From: Solibacteraceae bacterium
GTDB taxonomy: Bacteria; Acidobacteriota; Terriglobia; Bryobacterales; Bryobacteraceae
Direction of reading: 5' to 3'
Assembly (NCBI GenBank): GCA_021324015.1
Contig: JAJPJX010000059.1
Span: 22,914-86,913, forward strand
DNA length: 64,000 bases
Positions within the stretch are counted from its first letter, which is position 1. Every line of letters begins with the position of its first letter. This document shows, one piece after another, positions 8,406-15,816 of the stretch. The position numbers and the translations under genes are program-made. Below the pieces are notes generated by a model, which had not been told where the DNA came from, did no database searches, and was given only the letters and a program-made list of their open reading frames with translations.

Positions 8406-9611
8406 ATGAGCCATCATAGTCAAGCTGGGTCCCGAAGGGCGCGCGTTGTGCTGCTGCTGGCAGCAGCGTCGAGCTTGTTCCTACTCTCCTGCTCGCGGCA
8501 GGTCCAAACCGCTGCGCCGCGCCATCCCGATCCCCGCTTCCTGCCGCTGCCTCCCGCCTCGCGCGACGCGGACGACGTGGGCCGTTTCCTGGCCGGCCTC
8601 CCGGGCACACCCGGCAGCCCCTTCACAGACCTGGAACAGGAAGAAGCCTGGCGGGTGCATCGCGCCGAATTGGATCGAGCCTGGAGCCGGGTCGCCGCCG
8701 GCATGCTGCCGGGTATGCGCCAGTTCCAGGCTCGGGAGTTGGGCCGTGCGGGCATCGGCCGGTCACTGGTTTTCTATCCCTTCAGCGGGCCGGACGCGCT
8801 GATGATCACGGTCTTCTTCCCGGATAGCCCCGTCTACGTGATGGTGGGACTGGAACCCGCCGGGACCTTGCCCACCCGCCGGCAGTTCCGCGGCAAGGAG
8901 CTGGCGGCCCAACTTGCCAAAGAGCGCGAGACCGTGGATTCGGAGTTGCAGCGCAGCTTTTTCATCACCCGGCAGATGGACCGCCAGTTCCGCGGTCAGG
9001 TCACCGACGGGCTCTTTGTACCCATCCTGCACCTGCTGCTGCGCTCCGGCCACACCGTCACGCGCTACCGCTACGTGCGCCTCAACGAGCAGGGAGAGGT
9101 CATCGAGCGCGCGGCGAGTTATCACGCTCCGGGCAAGATCGGGAACAAAGGCGTGGAGATAGACTTCCGCGCGGACAACGGAGGACCCGAGCACCGGCTG
9201 TTCTATTTCTCCGTGAACCTCTCCAACGAACGCCTGAGGCAGGATCCCGCCTTTCTAGCCTTTCTGGAAAGCTTCGCCGGCTGTACCACGTTCTTCAAAG
9301 CCACTTCCTACATGACCCACCAGCCGGAATTCTCCATCATCCGCGAGCAGGTGCTGGCGCACAGCGCCGCGGTTTTACAGGATGACTCGGGCATCCCCTT
9401 CCGCTTCCTGGATACGCCCTCCTGGCAAGTTCAGCTCTTCGGCGACTATACACGGCCCTACGGCAGCTTCCGGTGGCTGGAACAGCCGGACCTGCGGAAG
9501 GCGTATGGCCGTCCGGATGTAAAGCCCCTGAGCTTCCGCATCGGCTACGGATTCTCGCGCGTCCCCTCGAACCTCCTCCTGGCCACGGCCGAATCCGAGC
9601 CGCGACCATAG
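8406..9611 (+). CDS. putative lipoprotein of unknown function
   Basis: A 401-residue predicted lipoprotein with a basic N-terminus, the hydrophobic stretch VVLLLAAASSLFLLSC and a lipobox cysteine at about residue 29. The remaining soluble domain has no motif I recognise. GATAAT ends 5 nt before the ATG, which suggests a very short leader. The last codons (Glu-Pro-Arg-Pro-stop) lie inside a copy of the dispersed GC-rich repeat at 9595-9620, so the C-terminus was probably formed by repeat insertion or repeat sequence drift. It diverges from the TIGR03437 gene. Confidence 0.78.
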   Translation: MSHHSQAGSRRARVVLLLAAASSLFLLSCSRQVQTAAPRHPDPRFLPLPPASRDADDVGRFLAGLPGTPGSPFTDLEQEEAWRVHRAELDRAWSRVAAGMLPGMRQFQARELGRAGIGRSLVFYPFSGPDALMITVFFPDSPVYVMVGLEPAGTLPTRRQFRGKELAAQLAKERETVDSELQRSFFITRQMDRQFRGQVTDGLFVPILHLLLRSGHTVTRYRYVRLNEQGEVIERAASYHAPGKIGNKGVEIDFRADNGGPEHRLFYFSVNLSNERLRQDPAFLAFLESFAGCTTFFKATSYMTHQPEFSIIREQVLAHSAAVLQDDSGIPFRFLDTPSWQVQLFGDYTRPYGSFRWLEQPDLRKAYGRPDVKPLSFRIGYGFSRVPSNLLLATAESEPRP

Positions 9612-9620
9612 GGAGCGGTC
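9595..9620 (+). repeat. dispersed GC-rich repeat, copy 1
   Basis: Copy of the arm CCGAGCCGCGACC plus GGGAGCGGT. Here the middle reads ATA instead of GTCA. It overlaps the stop codon of the lipoprotein gene. See the copies at 13312, 15746, 25964, 36034, 57045, 57103, 58011 and 62467. Confidence 0.75.
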
Positions 9621-9656
9621 CTGAATCGTGCCGGCCAGGCCTCGGCCGCCCCTTGC

Positions 9657-9662
9657 TAAGAT
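9657..9662 (+). promoter_or_regulatory. minus-10-like hexamer before small secreted protein
   Basis: TAAGAT ends 6 nt before the ATG at 9669. There is no clear ribosome-binding site, consistent with a leaderless or near-leaderless message. Confidence 0.38.
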
Positions 9663-9668
9663 GGGGCT

Positions 9669-10070
9669 ATGGCGCGCCGCGCTTTCCTGGTCTCCTCTCT
9701 GGTGCTGCTGGTGGCCTCGCTCGTCCTGGCGCAGGAGGGCCGCTCCCGCAGCCGGCGCTCGGCCCCCAACCCTACTCTCAACTCCGGCGCGTACGGCGGT
9801 CCTGCGGTCACCTTTCGCGGCACGCTCAAGCAAGTGACCAACAAGGAAATCGTCATGCAGTCGGACGAGGATCAGACGATCGTTCTCCGGCGCACCCACA
9901 AGACCAAGTTCTTCAAGGCCGGCAAGGAGATCAAGCCTTCCCTGATCGCTCAAGGCGCACCCTTGGCCGTGGATGTCACCGACGATCCGGAAATGAAACC
10001 GGTCGCGCTGAACGTGTTCGTCGATCCGCCCAAGCCCAAGAACGCGGAACCGCCCGACACCCCCAAGTAA
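9669..10070 (+). CDS. small secreted protein of unknown function
   Basis: A 133-residue protein with a clear signal peptide (FLVSSLVLLVASLVLAQ). The mature part holds an Arg/Ser-rich linker, then a small beta-rich segment (VTFRGTLKQVTNKEIVMQ, TIVLRRTHKTKFFKAG) of the type seen in periplasmic DUF5666-like or OB-fold proteins, and ends in a proline/lysine tail. I do not assign a family. It is followed 34 bases later by the deacetylase gene, which has its own TATAAT. Confidence 0.72.
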   Translation: MARRAFLVSSLVLLVASLVLAQEGRSRSRRSAPNPTLNSGAYGGPAVTFRGTLKQVTNKEIVMQSDEDQTIVLRRTHKTKFFKAGKEIKPSLIAQGAPLAVDVTDDPEMKPVALNVFVDPPKPKNAEPPDTPK

Positions 10071-10092
10071 GTGGGTCGTCAGGCGCTTTGAG

Positions 10093-10098
10093 TATAAT
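10093..10098 (+). promoter_or_regulatory. TATAAT hexamer, probable leaderless promoter
   Basis: A consensus TATAAT ends 6 nt before the GTG at 10105, exactly where transcription would be expected to start. No Shine-Dalgarno and no clear minus-35 are visible. This is the best single example of the short-leader pattern in the window. Confidence 0.55.
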
Positions 10099-10104
10099 CC
10101 TGGT

Positions 10105-11400
10105 GTGAGAAATTACGGGCTCTCTCTGCTTCTGGCAACGTGTGCCTTCGCCCAGGCGGATTACGATCTGCTGCTCAAGGGCGGGCACGTCATCGATGGC
10201 AAGAATCATCTCAGCGCCGTCCGCGATGTCGCCATCAAGGATGGCCGCATCGCTGCGGTCGCCGCGGATATCCCCGCCTCGCAGGCCTTCAAGGTGGTGA
10301 ATGTCGGCGGCCTCTACGTCACGCCCGGCCTGGTGGACATTCACGTGCACGTCTACGCCGGCACCGGCGAGCGGCGCTCCTACGCGGGAGATCTGAGCGT
10401 CTACCCGGACGGCTTCACGTTCCGCAACGGCGTCACCAGCGTGGCGGACGCCGGCAGTTCCGGGTGGCGCAACTTCGAAGACTTTAAGGACCGCGTCATC
10501 GACCGCTCGCGGACCCGTGTGCTGGCCTTCATCAATATCGTCGGCGCCGGCATGCGCGGCGGCAAATTCGAGCAGAACATCGAGGACATGCAGGCGAAAC
10601 CCACCGCCGAGATGGCCCTCAAGTACAAGGGTCTGATCGTGGGCGTCAAGTCCGCCCATTTCGCGGGTCCGGAATGGACCCCCTACGAGCAGGCCGTGGA
10701 GGCGGGCAAGATCGCCGACATCCCCGTAATGATCGATTACGGCGCCAAGCGGGTCGAGCGCCCGCTGTACGACCTGCTGACCCGCGTCTTGCGGCCCGGC
10801 GACATCTACACCCACTGCTACTCCGGCCTGCGCGGCGAGCAGGACGATACTAAGGGCCCCAGCAAGGCCATGATCGAAGGCCGAAAGCGCGGCATCATCT
10901 TCGACGTGGGCCACGGCGGCGGCAGCTTCCTCTGGCGCGTGGCCGTGCCTTTGATGCAGGCCGGCTTTACCCCGGACTCCATCTCCACCGACCTGCACGT
11001 GGGCAGCATGAACGCCGGTATGAAAGACATGCTGAACGTCATGGATAAGTTCCTGGCCATGGGCATGTCTCTGGACGACGTGATCGTACGTTCCACCTGG
11101 AACCCGGCGCGCGAGATCAAGCACGAAGAACTCGGCAACCTCTCTGTGGGTGCTCCGGCCGACGTGGCCGTGCTGCGTGTTGAAAACGGCCGCTTCGGCT
11201 TCGTGGACATGTACGGCGCGCGCATGGACGGCACCCAGAAGCTGATCTGCGAGCTCACCGTCCGCAACGGGAAGGTGGTCTACGACCTGAACGGCATCTC
11301 GCGCCAGCGCTGGGACCAACTCCCGCCGGATTACGGCCGCCAGGGCAATGCTCGCTGGGACGGCTACGCCGGCTATCCGGCGCGCCGGCAGCAACACTAG
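10105..11400 (+). CDS. amidohydrolase-superfamily deacetylase/dihydroorotase-like enzyme, secreted
   Basis: A 431-residue metal-dependent hydrolase with an N-terminal signal peptide. The binuclear-metal ligands are visible: H80 and H82 (VDIHVHV), the carboxylated lysine K182 (VGVKSA), H237 (THCYSG), H270 (DVGHGGG) and D296 (STDLHVG). The beta-sandwich halves flank the barrel (VIDGKNHLS near the N-terminus, GAPADVAVL near the C-terminus). The pattern is closest to the dihydroorotase-like/D-aminoacylase deacetylase group rather than true dihydroorotase. The GTG start is supported by TATAAT just upstream and the signal peptide. The substrate is unknown, most likely an N-acyl compound. Confidence 0.88.
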   Translation: MRNYGLSLLLATCAFAQADYDLLLKGGHVIDGKNHLSAVRDVAIKDGRIAAVAADIPASQAFKVVNVGGLYVTPGLVDIHVHVYAGTGERRSYAGDLSVYPDGFTFRNGVTSVADAGSSGWRNFEDFKDRVIDRSRTRVLAFINIVGAGMRGGKFEQNIEDMQAKPTAEMALKYKGLIVGVKSAHFAGPEWTPYEQAVEAGKIADIPVMIDYGAKRVERPLYDLLTRVLRPGDIYTHCYSGLRGEQDDTKGPSKAMIEGRKRGIIFDVGHGGGSFLWRVAVPLMQAGFTPDSISTDLHVGSMNAGMKDMLNVMDKFLAMGMSLDDVIVRSTWNPAREIKHEELGNLSVGAPADVAVLRVENGRFGFVDMYGARMDGTQKLICELTVRNGKVVYDLNGISRQRWDQLPPDYGRQGNARWDGYAGYPARRQQH

Positions 11401-11428
11401 GCGCCGCTCGTCTCTCCGCGCCGGGTGC

Positions 11429-11434
11429 TACCCT
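11429..11434 (+). promoter_or_regulatory. minus-10-like hexamer before small protein gene
   Basis: TACCCT within ggtgctaccct ends 6 nt before the ATG at 11441, the same sequence and spacing as at 5520. Confidence 0.4.
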
Positions 11435-11440
11435 GTGGGC

Positions 11441-11752
11441 ATGGAGAGACCGCCGCCAAGCGATTCATCCTTTTCGGATCGCCATGATGTGGTGAAGGTC
11501 GTCTGCCTCTGGCGCAACGGTGCGTGCCACCGTATCGAAATCGTAGAGCGCGCTGCGAATCCCGGCGATCCGGTGACCTACGCCGCACTCCTGTGGATGG
11601 AGCAGGAACATGGACCGGGCCGCCGGGTTCTCGTGCGGGACGTGACCTTTCCCTGGGTGCACCACGGCAGCGCCGACTCGGCCCTGGAGCACGCCATCGG
11701 GTTTCTGGAGGCGCGCTGGAAGCCGCCCGCCGGCCTGGAAGCGGAGCCCTGA
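11441..11752 (+). CDS. small hypothetical protein
   Basis: A 103-residue soluble protein without signal peptide or membrane segment. It contains a compact alpha/beta-looking sequence with VVKVVCLWRNGACHRIEIVERA and a histidine pair (FPWVHHGSADSALEHA). I recognise no family. The start at 11441 is chosen for the TACCCT hexamer 6 nt upstream and because the longer frame overlaps the deacetylase gene. It stands alone between the deacetylase and the enolase-superfamily gene. Confidence 0.6.
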   Translation: MERPPPSDSSFSDRHDVVKVVCLWRNGACHRIEIVERAANPGDPVTYAALLWMEQEHGPGRRVLVRDVTFPWVHHGSADSALEHAIGFLEARWKPPAGLEAEP

Positions 11753-11901
11753 TCCGCCCGCTGGGCCGCGCCGCTGGAACAGCGGCTTGCAATGCGATGC
11801 ACAGGCCCTGGGGCCAAGCGCCATCTGAGCGCTGGATCGATCCCGGAATTGACAACCCGGTTCGGGCCGCTATAGCGTAAGCAACCAGGGAGAACAACCT
11901 C

Positions 11902-13287
11902 ATGTCGGACTCTAAGCTGGGAATAGGACGCCGCCGCCTCTTGGGAGCGGCAGGCACGGCCGCTTTTGCGTCTATGCTCGAGGCCGGAAACGCCGCGGGC
12001 GAGCCGCTGCAAGCCGGCGGCGTCAACCGCAATTCCGCGCCCAGCCAGTTGCGCATTACGGACATGCGCGCCATCCGCATCGCGTCCAATTACGACTACC
12101 CCATCATCCGCATCGATACCAACCAGGGCGTTTACGGGCTCGGTGAAGTCCGCGACGCCGGCAACGAAGGCATGGCCCTGGTGCTCAAGCCGCACATCAT
12201 GGGCCGCAACCCGCTGCAGATCGAGCCGATCCTGGACAGAGTGCGTAACTTTACCAACCAGCGCCGCTTCGGGGGCGGCTACAGCGCGTTGGACATGGCT
12301 CTGCACGATATCGCCGGCAAGGTCTACAACGTGCCCGCCTGGCGGCTGATCGGTTCCCAGTACCGCGACCGCGTCCGCTGCTACTGCGACACCACCGAGA
12401 GCACTAGCCCTGAGATCTACGCCAAGCGCATGGCCGCCCGCAAAAAGATGGGGTTCACCTTCTTCAAGATGGACATCATGCCCTCGATGATCCGCCATCG
12501 CCCCGGCGGCTTGAACACGCGCGGCGTGGCCACCGCCAAGGGCCTGGAAATGTACGGCGAATTCATCCAGGCCGTGCGGGACGCCATTGGCTGGGACCAG
12601 CCCCTGGCCGCCGACCATTTCGGCCCGCTGAACGTGAACGACGCCATCCGCCACGCCCGCTATTTCGAAAAGTTCGAGCTCGCCTGGGCCGAGGACCTGC
12701 TCCAGGTGGGCACGCTGGGCAGCGGCGATGCTCCCAAAAACTGGCGCGCCTATAAGGAAATCAAGGAATCCACCATCACCCCCATCAACACGGGCGAGAG
12801 CCTGTTCGGTCTGGAGGAGGGCTTCCGCCCGCTCATCGAGAACAACGCGGTAGACCTCATCCACCCCGACCCGCTCACCTCGGGCGGCATCCGCGAGACC
12901 AAGCGGATCAGCGACTTCGCCTCCATGTTCGGCATTCCTACGGCGGTCCACTTTGCGGGCTCGCCGGTGGGCTGCATGGCTTCAGTCCACATGATCTCGA
13001 CGCTGAAAGACTTCCTGGTGATGGAGAATCACGCCGTGGATATCCCCTGGTGGGGCGATCTGGTCACCGGCCCATCCAAGCCGATTATCCAGAATGGCTA
13101 CATCCCGGTGCCTACCTCGCCGGGGTTGGGCGTGGAATTGAACGAGGAGGCCTGCCGCGCCCACCTGCGTGTCCCCGGCTACTTCGAGCCGACGCCGCAG
13201 TTCGACCGCTACATCCTGGATGAATTCCGCACCGGAGGCCCCTACCCGCACCTGGATGAAAACGGAAACCTCGTAAACACCCGATAA
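11902..13287 (+). CDS. enolase-superfamily (mandelate racemase/muconate lactonizing) enzyme, Tat signal
   Basis: A 461-residue sugar-acid dehydratase or racemase of the enolase superfamily. A twin-arginine leader (GRRRLLGAAGTAAF) precedes the capping domain. Barrel residues that fit the family are K189 (FFKMDIMP), metal ligands D238, E264 and E299 (AADHFGP, AWAEDLL, NTGES) and H350 (TAVHFAGSP). The D-x-x-E-x-E arrangement with a barrel histidine resembles the galactonate/mannonate dehydratase branch, but the substrate is not certain. An AGGGAG site lies 9 nt before the ATG. Export by Tat is unusual for this usually cytosolic family but recurs in this window. Confidence 0.88.
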   Translation: MSDSKLGIGRRRLLGAAGTAAFASMLEAGNAAGEPLQAGGVNRNSAPSQLRITDMRAIRIASNYDYPIIRIDTNQGVYGLGEVRDAGNEGMALVLKPHIMGRNPLQIEPILDRVRNFTNQRRFGGGYSALDMALHDIAGKVYNVPAWRLIGSQYRDRVRCYCDTTESTSPEIYAKRMAARKKMGFTFFKMDIMPSMIRHRPGGLNTRGVATAKGLEMYGEFIQAVRDAIGWDQPLAADHFGPLNVNDAIRHARYFEKFELAWAEDLLQVGTLGSGDAPKNWRAYKEIKESTITPINTGESLFGLEEGFRPLIENNAVDLIHPDPLTSGGIRETKRISDFASMFGIPTAVHFAGSPVGCMASVHMISTLKDFLVMENHAVDIPWWGDLVTGPSKPIIQNGYIPVPTSPGLGVELNEEACRAHLRVPGYFEPTPQFDRYILDEFRTGGPYPHLDENGNLVNTR

Positions 13288-13311
13288 CCGGCCGGGCCTC
13301 CACAAGGGCTG

Positions 13312-13337
13312 CCGAGTCGCGACCGTCAGGGAGCGGT
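13312..13337 (+). repeat. dispersed GC-rich repeat, copy 2
   Basis: CCGAGTCGCGACC followed by GTCAGGGAGCGGT, in the 67-base gap between the enolase-superfamily gene and the convergent gene ending at 13355. Confidence 0.8.
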
Positions 13338-13354
13338 GTGCTCTCCGCGCCCAG

Positions 13355-14812
13355 CTACCGCCCATCCCCCGGCTTCCGCCCGCCGTTGAACATGTCCGGC
13401 TTGGGCGTGTCCGAAGGCCAATAGCCGCGCGGATCCTCCTTCCACGGCTTGCCGCACAGCCGCGAAAGAACGCTCCACTCCGGCGCGCCCAGGTCCGGAT
13501 CCGGGTGGTAGACAAAGCGCCTCAGTCCCGCGCGCTGCGAGGCTGCCAGGATCCGCTCCAGATCCCGCGCGGGCATGGGATCCCCGGCGTGCGGGCTGCG
13601 CCCGGTGGACACCCATGCCAGCACCTTCCGGTCGTCTCCCACGGCTTCCAGCGCGCGCCGCGTTTCCTGGTAGACCACTTTGTCAAAGAACTCATCCGGA
13701 AATCCCATCTCCATGTCCGCTACCGAATGAATGCCGGGAAGCTCGATCCCGAACCACGCCTTCACCACCGCGAACGCGTCTGCTTCGCTCAGGCGCGGAT
13801 TCCACTCCAGGATCCGCCGGACCCAGCGCGCCAGGGTGCCGTACATCCCGTCGAATCCGCGATTCCAGAAATAGTGCTTGGGAAACAGGTAGTCGAAGTA
13901 CGGGTGCATGCGCTGGTAGTCCTGCGTGGTGAGCATCGAGAAGGTCGGCGCGCGCGGGATGGCCCCCAGCCTGACTTTGCGGTTCAGCTTGTCGATCTGC
14001 TCGCGCACGGCCGCGAAATACCGCAGGGAGGTTTCCTGCCGCGCCCGCAGCCAGTAGAGTGCGTCCTCGTTGATATCGAACAGGGTCAGTCCGTTGAGCA
14101 CGCCCGCCGGCGAGTGGTAGCGCACCTGCGCCGGCGTGAAGCGGTGAAATTGCTCGCGCAGGTGCAGCATGCCGCGCTCGTAGCGCGCTGCGTCCATGCC
14201 CAGCGCCGCCAGCCGCTGCTTCTCCCACGCGCGCACTTCGAAGACTTCCCCGCCGTGGTGGAACGCCAGTTCGTAATGATGCTCGCCGGCGCCGTCGATG
14301 ATCACGCCGCGCGCCTGCGGATAGGCGTTCATGGTGTCCTGCACCCCGGCGGCAAATCCTACCGCGCCGAACGGGTCCCGCGCGGGCGGCAGCGCGCCGC
14401 CGCCGCGGCCCGCCCCGAAGATCAGGATCTCCCAGCCGCGCCGCGCCGCGTCGTCCAGCAGGGCGTGGAAGCGCTTTTCCTTGGCCGGGTCCCGCGGCGA
14501 TTCCGCGGGCGGCGTCACGCCGAAGGACCGGTACACTTTCGGATCCGCCGGAAAGCAGGGGTAGGGCTTGCCGTCCGCCCCCACGAACTGCATGTATCCC
14601 ACGATGATGCCGCGTACGCCGCCTTCCGCCCAGGCGTCGAAGATGCGCTGGTAATCCTCCATCCAGCGCTCCAGCGGGCTGTGGCAGAAGATCCACGCGG
14701 TCATCGGGTGCGCCGGCGCGGTTTGGGCCGAAACCGCCGCGGCGGCCGGGAGCGCGCCGCCGAGAAATATCCGTCGCGTGAGGGCCAGGCCTCCAATCGC
14801 CGTTGGCTGCAT
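13355..14812 (-). CDS. exported protein of unknown function, putative TIM-barrel
   Basis: A 485-residue protein with a twin-arginine-like leader (LTRRIFLGGALPAAAA). The central part has short beta-strand/loop motifs that look like a glycosidase-type barrel (IIVGYMQFVG, ILIFGAGRGGG, GVIIDGAGEHHYEL, NGLTLFDINED, VLAWVSTGRS), with conserved-looking acidic residues at strand ends. No catalytic pair can be assigned, so I do not name a glycoside hydrolase family. TACCGT ends 7 nt upstream of the ATG on the minus strand. It diverges from satP. Confidence 0.75.
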   Translation of the reverse strand: MQPTAIGGLALTRRIFLGGALPAAAAVSAQTAPAHPMTAWIFCHSPLERWMEDYQRIFDAWAEGGVRGIIVGYMQFVGADGKPYPCFPADPKVYRSFGVTPPAESPRDPAKEKRFHALLDDAARRGWEILIFGAGRGGGALPPARDPFGAVGFAAGVQDTMNAYPQARGVIIDGAGEHHYELAFHHGGEVFEVRAWEKQRLAALGMDAARYERGMLHLREQFHRFTPAQVRYHSPAGVLNGLTLFDINEDALYWLRARQETSLRYFAAVREQIDKLNRKVRLGAIPRAPTFSMLTTQDYQRMHPYFDYLFPKHYFWNRGFDGMYGTLARWVRRILEWNPRLSEADAFAVVKAWFGIELPGIHSVADMEMGFPDEFFDKVVYQETRRALEAVGDDRKVLAWVSTGRSPHAGDPMPARDLERILAASQRAGLRRFVYHPDPDLGAPEWSVLSRLCGKPWKEDPRGYWPSDTPKPDMFNGGRKPGDGR

Positions 14813-14819
14813 ACCTGGT

Positions 14820-14825
14820 ACGGTA
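14820..14825 (-). promoter_or_regulatory. minus-10-like hexamer before exported protein gene
   Basis: On the minus strand TACCGT, again preceded by gc, ends 7 nt before the ATG at 14812. It is close to the TACCCT sites at 5520 and 11429. Confidence 0.35.
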
Positions 14826-14883
14826 GCACGCGGTATGCTCGGCTATTCCGCAAAATCACGAGCGTGCATCCGGGAGAGTGTTA

Positions 14884-14915
14884 TATACTCGCTCGCGATC
14901 CACGAGATTAGGAGG
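14884..14915 (+). promoter_or_regulatory. minus-10 hexamer and Shine-Dalgarno of satP
   Basis: TATACT at 14884-14889 is followed by a strong AGGAGG at 14910-14915, 6 nt before the ATG at 14922. This gene therefore has a conventional leader, in contrast to its neighbours. Confidence 0.55.
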
Positions 14916-14921
14916 AATGGA

Positions 14922-15527
14922 ATGTCGAACACTGCGCCCATGGCTAACCCCGCGCCGCTGGGGTTGGCCGGGTTCGGACTGACCACGGTAGTGCTGAGTG
15001 CCATCAATGCGGGGTTGTTGCAGGGAGATGCGCCTACCCTGACCGCCGTGGTCGTCCCGCTGGCGTTTGCCTATGGGGGCCTGGGGCAGATCATTGCCGG
15101 GGTCCTGGAGTTCAAAAACGGCAACACCTTCGGCACCGTGGCCTTCACCTCCTATGGGCTGTTCTGGTGGTGGTACGCCTTCCTGCTGTGGACCGTGGGC
15201 GCCGGGTGGATCAAACCGCCGGCGGCGAACGCCGTGGGCCTCACGCTGCTGGTCTGGGGCGTCTTCACGCTCTACATGTGGATTGCCACCTTCCGCGCCA
15301 ATCGGGCTGTCTGGAGCGTCTTTCTGCTGCTGTGGCTTACCTTCTTCTTCCTGGCGGCGGGCGACCTGGGGATGGGCGCGGCATGCCACACCGCCGGAGG
15401 CTGGCTCGGGCTGCTCACCGGCATCGACGCGCTGTTTGTCTCCTTTGCCGAAGTGGTCAACGCTACATTCGGCAGGACCGTCATCCCCCTGGGATCTCCG
15501 ATCCTGGCCGCGCAGTCCGGAAAATAG
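14922..15527 (+). CDS. satP: acetate/succinate transporter-like protein, GPR1/FUN34/YaaH family
   Basis: A 201-residue inner-membrane protein with six hydrophobic segments. The family signature NPAPLGLAGF stands at residue 9. The GGLGQIIAGVLEFKNGNTFGTVAFTSYGLFWWW region (split over TM2-TM3) and the late charged loop match SatP-type channels that move acetate and succinate. The length equals that of E. coli SatP (188) plus a few residues. It has its own TATACT and AGGAGG and stands alone. Uptake of short carboxylates from polymer fermentation is a plausible role. Confidence 0.9.
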   Translation: MSNTAPMANPAPLGLAGFGLTTVVLSAINAGLLQGDAPTLTAVVVPLAFAYGGLGQIIAGVLEFKNGNTFGTVAFTSYGLFWWWYAFLLWTVGAGWIKPPAANAVGLTLLVWGVFTLYMWIATFRANRAVWSVFLLLWLTFFFLAAGDLGMGAACHTAGGWLGLLTGIDALFVSFAEVVNATFGRTVIPLGSPILAAQSGK

Positions 15528-15745
15528 ACTGGCTATGCGTGCGGCTTCGCCGCTGAGATGTTGAGCAGACCGAAAAGCTCTGTGGGCGACGACGTGGCGG
15601 CGGTTGCCCCGAGTCTCAGCGCCCCTGCACCGTATTCTTTGACCGCCTGCCGATCTTCAATGGGAATCTTCTAAATTGACAGCCGTCAAATCGCCGCAAG
15701 GTAGTCGGCTGGAGTCGCAAATAGCCTCCAACGTTCGCCCATGGG

Positions 15746-15772
15746 ACCGAGCCGCGACCGTCAGGGAGCGGT
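15746..15772 (+). repeat. dispersed GC-rich repeat, copy 3
   Basis: ACCGAGCCGCGACC followed by GTCAGGGAGCGGT, in the 289-base region 15528-15816 between satP and the convergent esterase gene. Apart from this copy I see no gene there, only a GC-rich stretch and an AT-richer patch near 15660. Confidence 0.82.
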
Positions 15773-15816
15773 CGCACTCGCGAAAAGCGCATTGCCTCCG
15801 CTCCGGCTCGTCCGGA

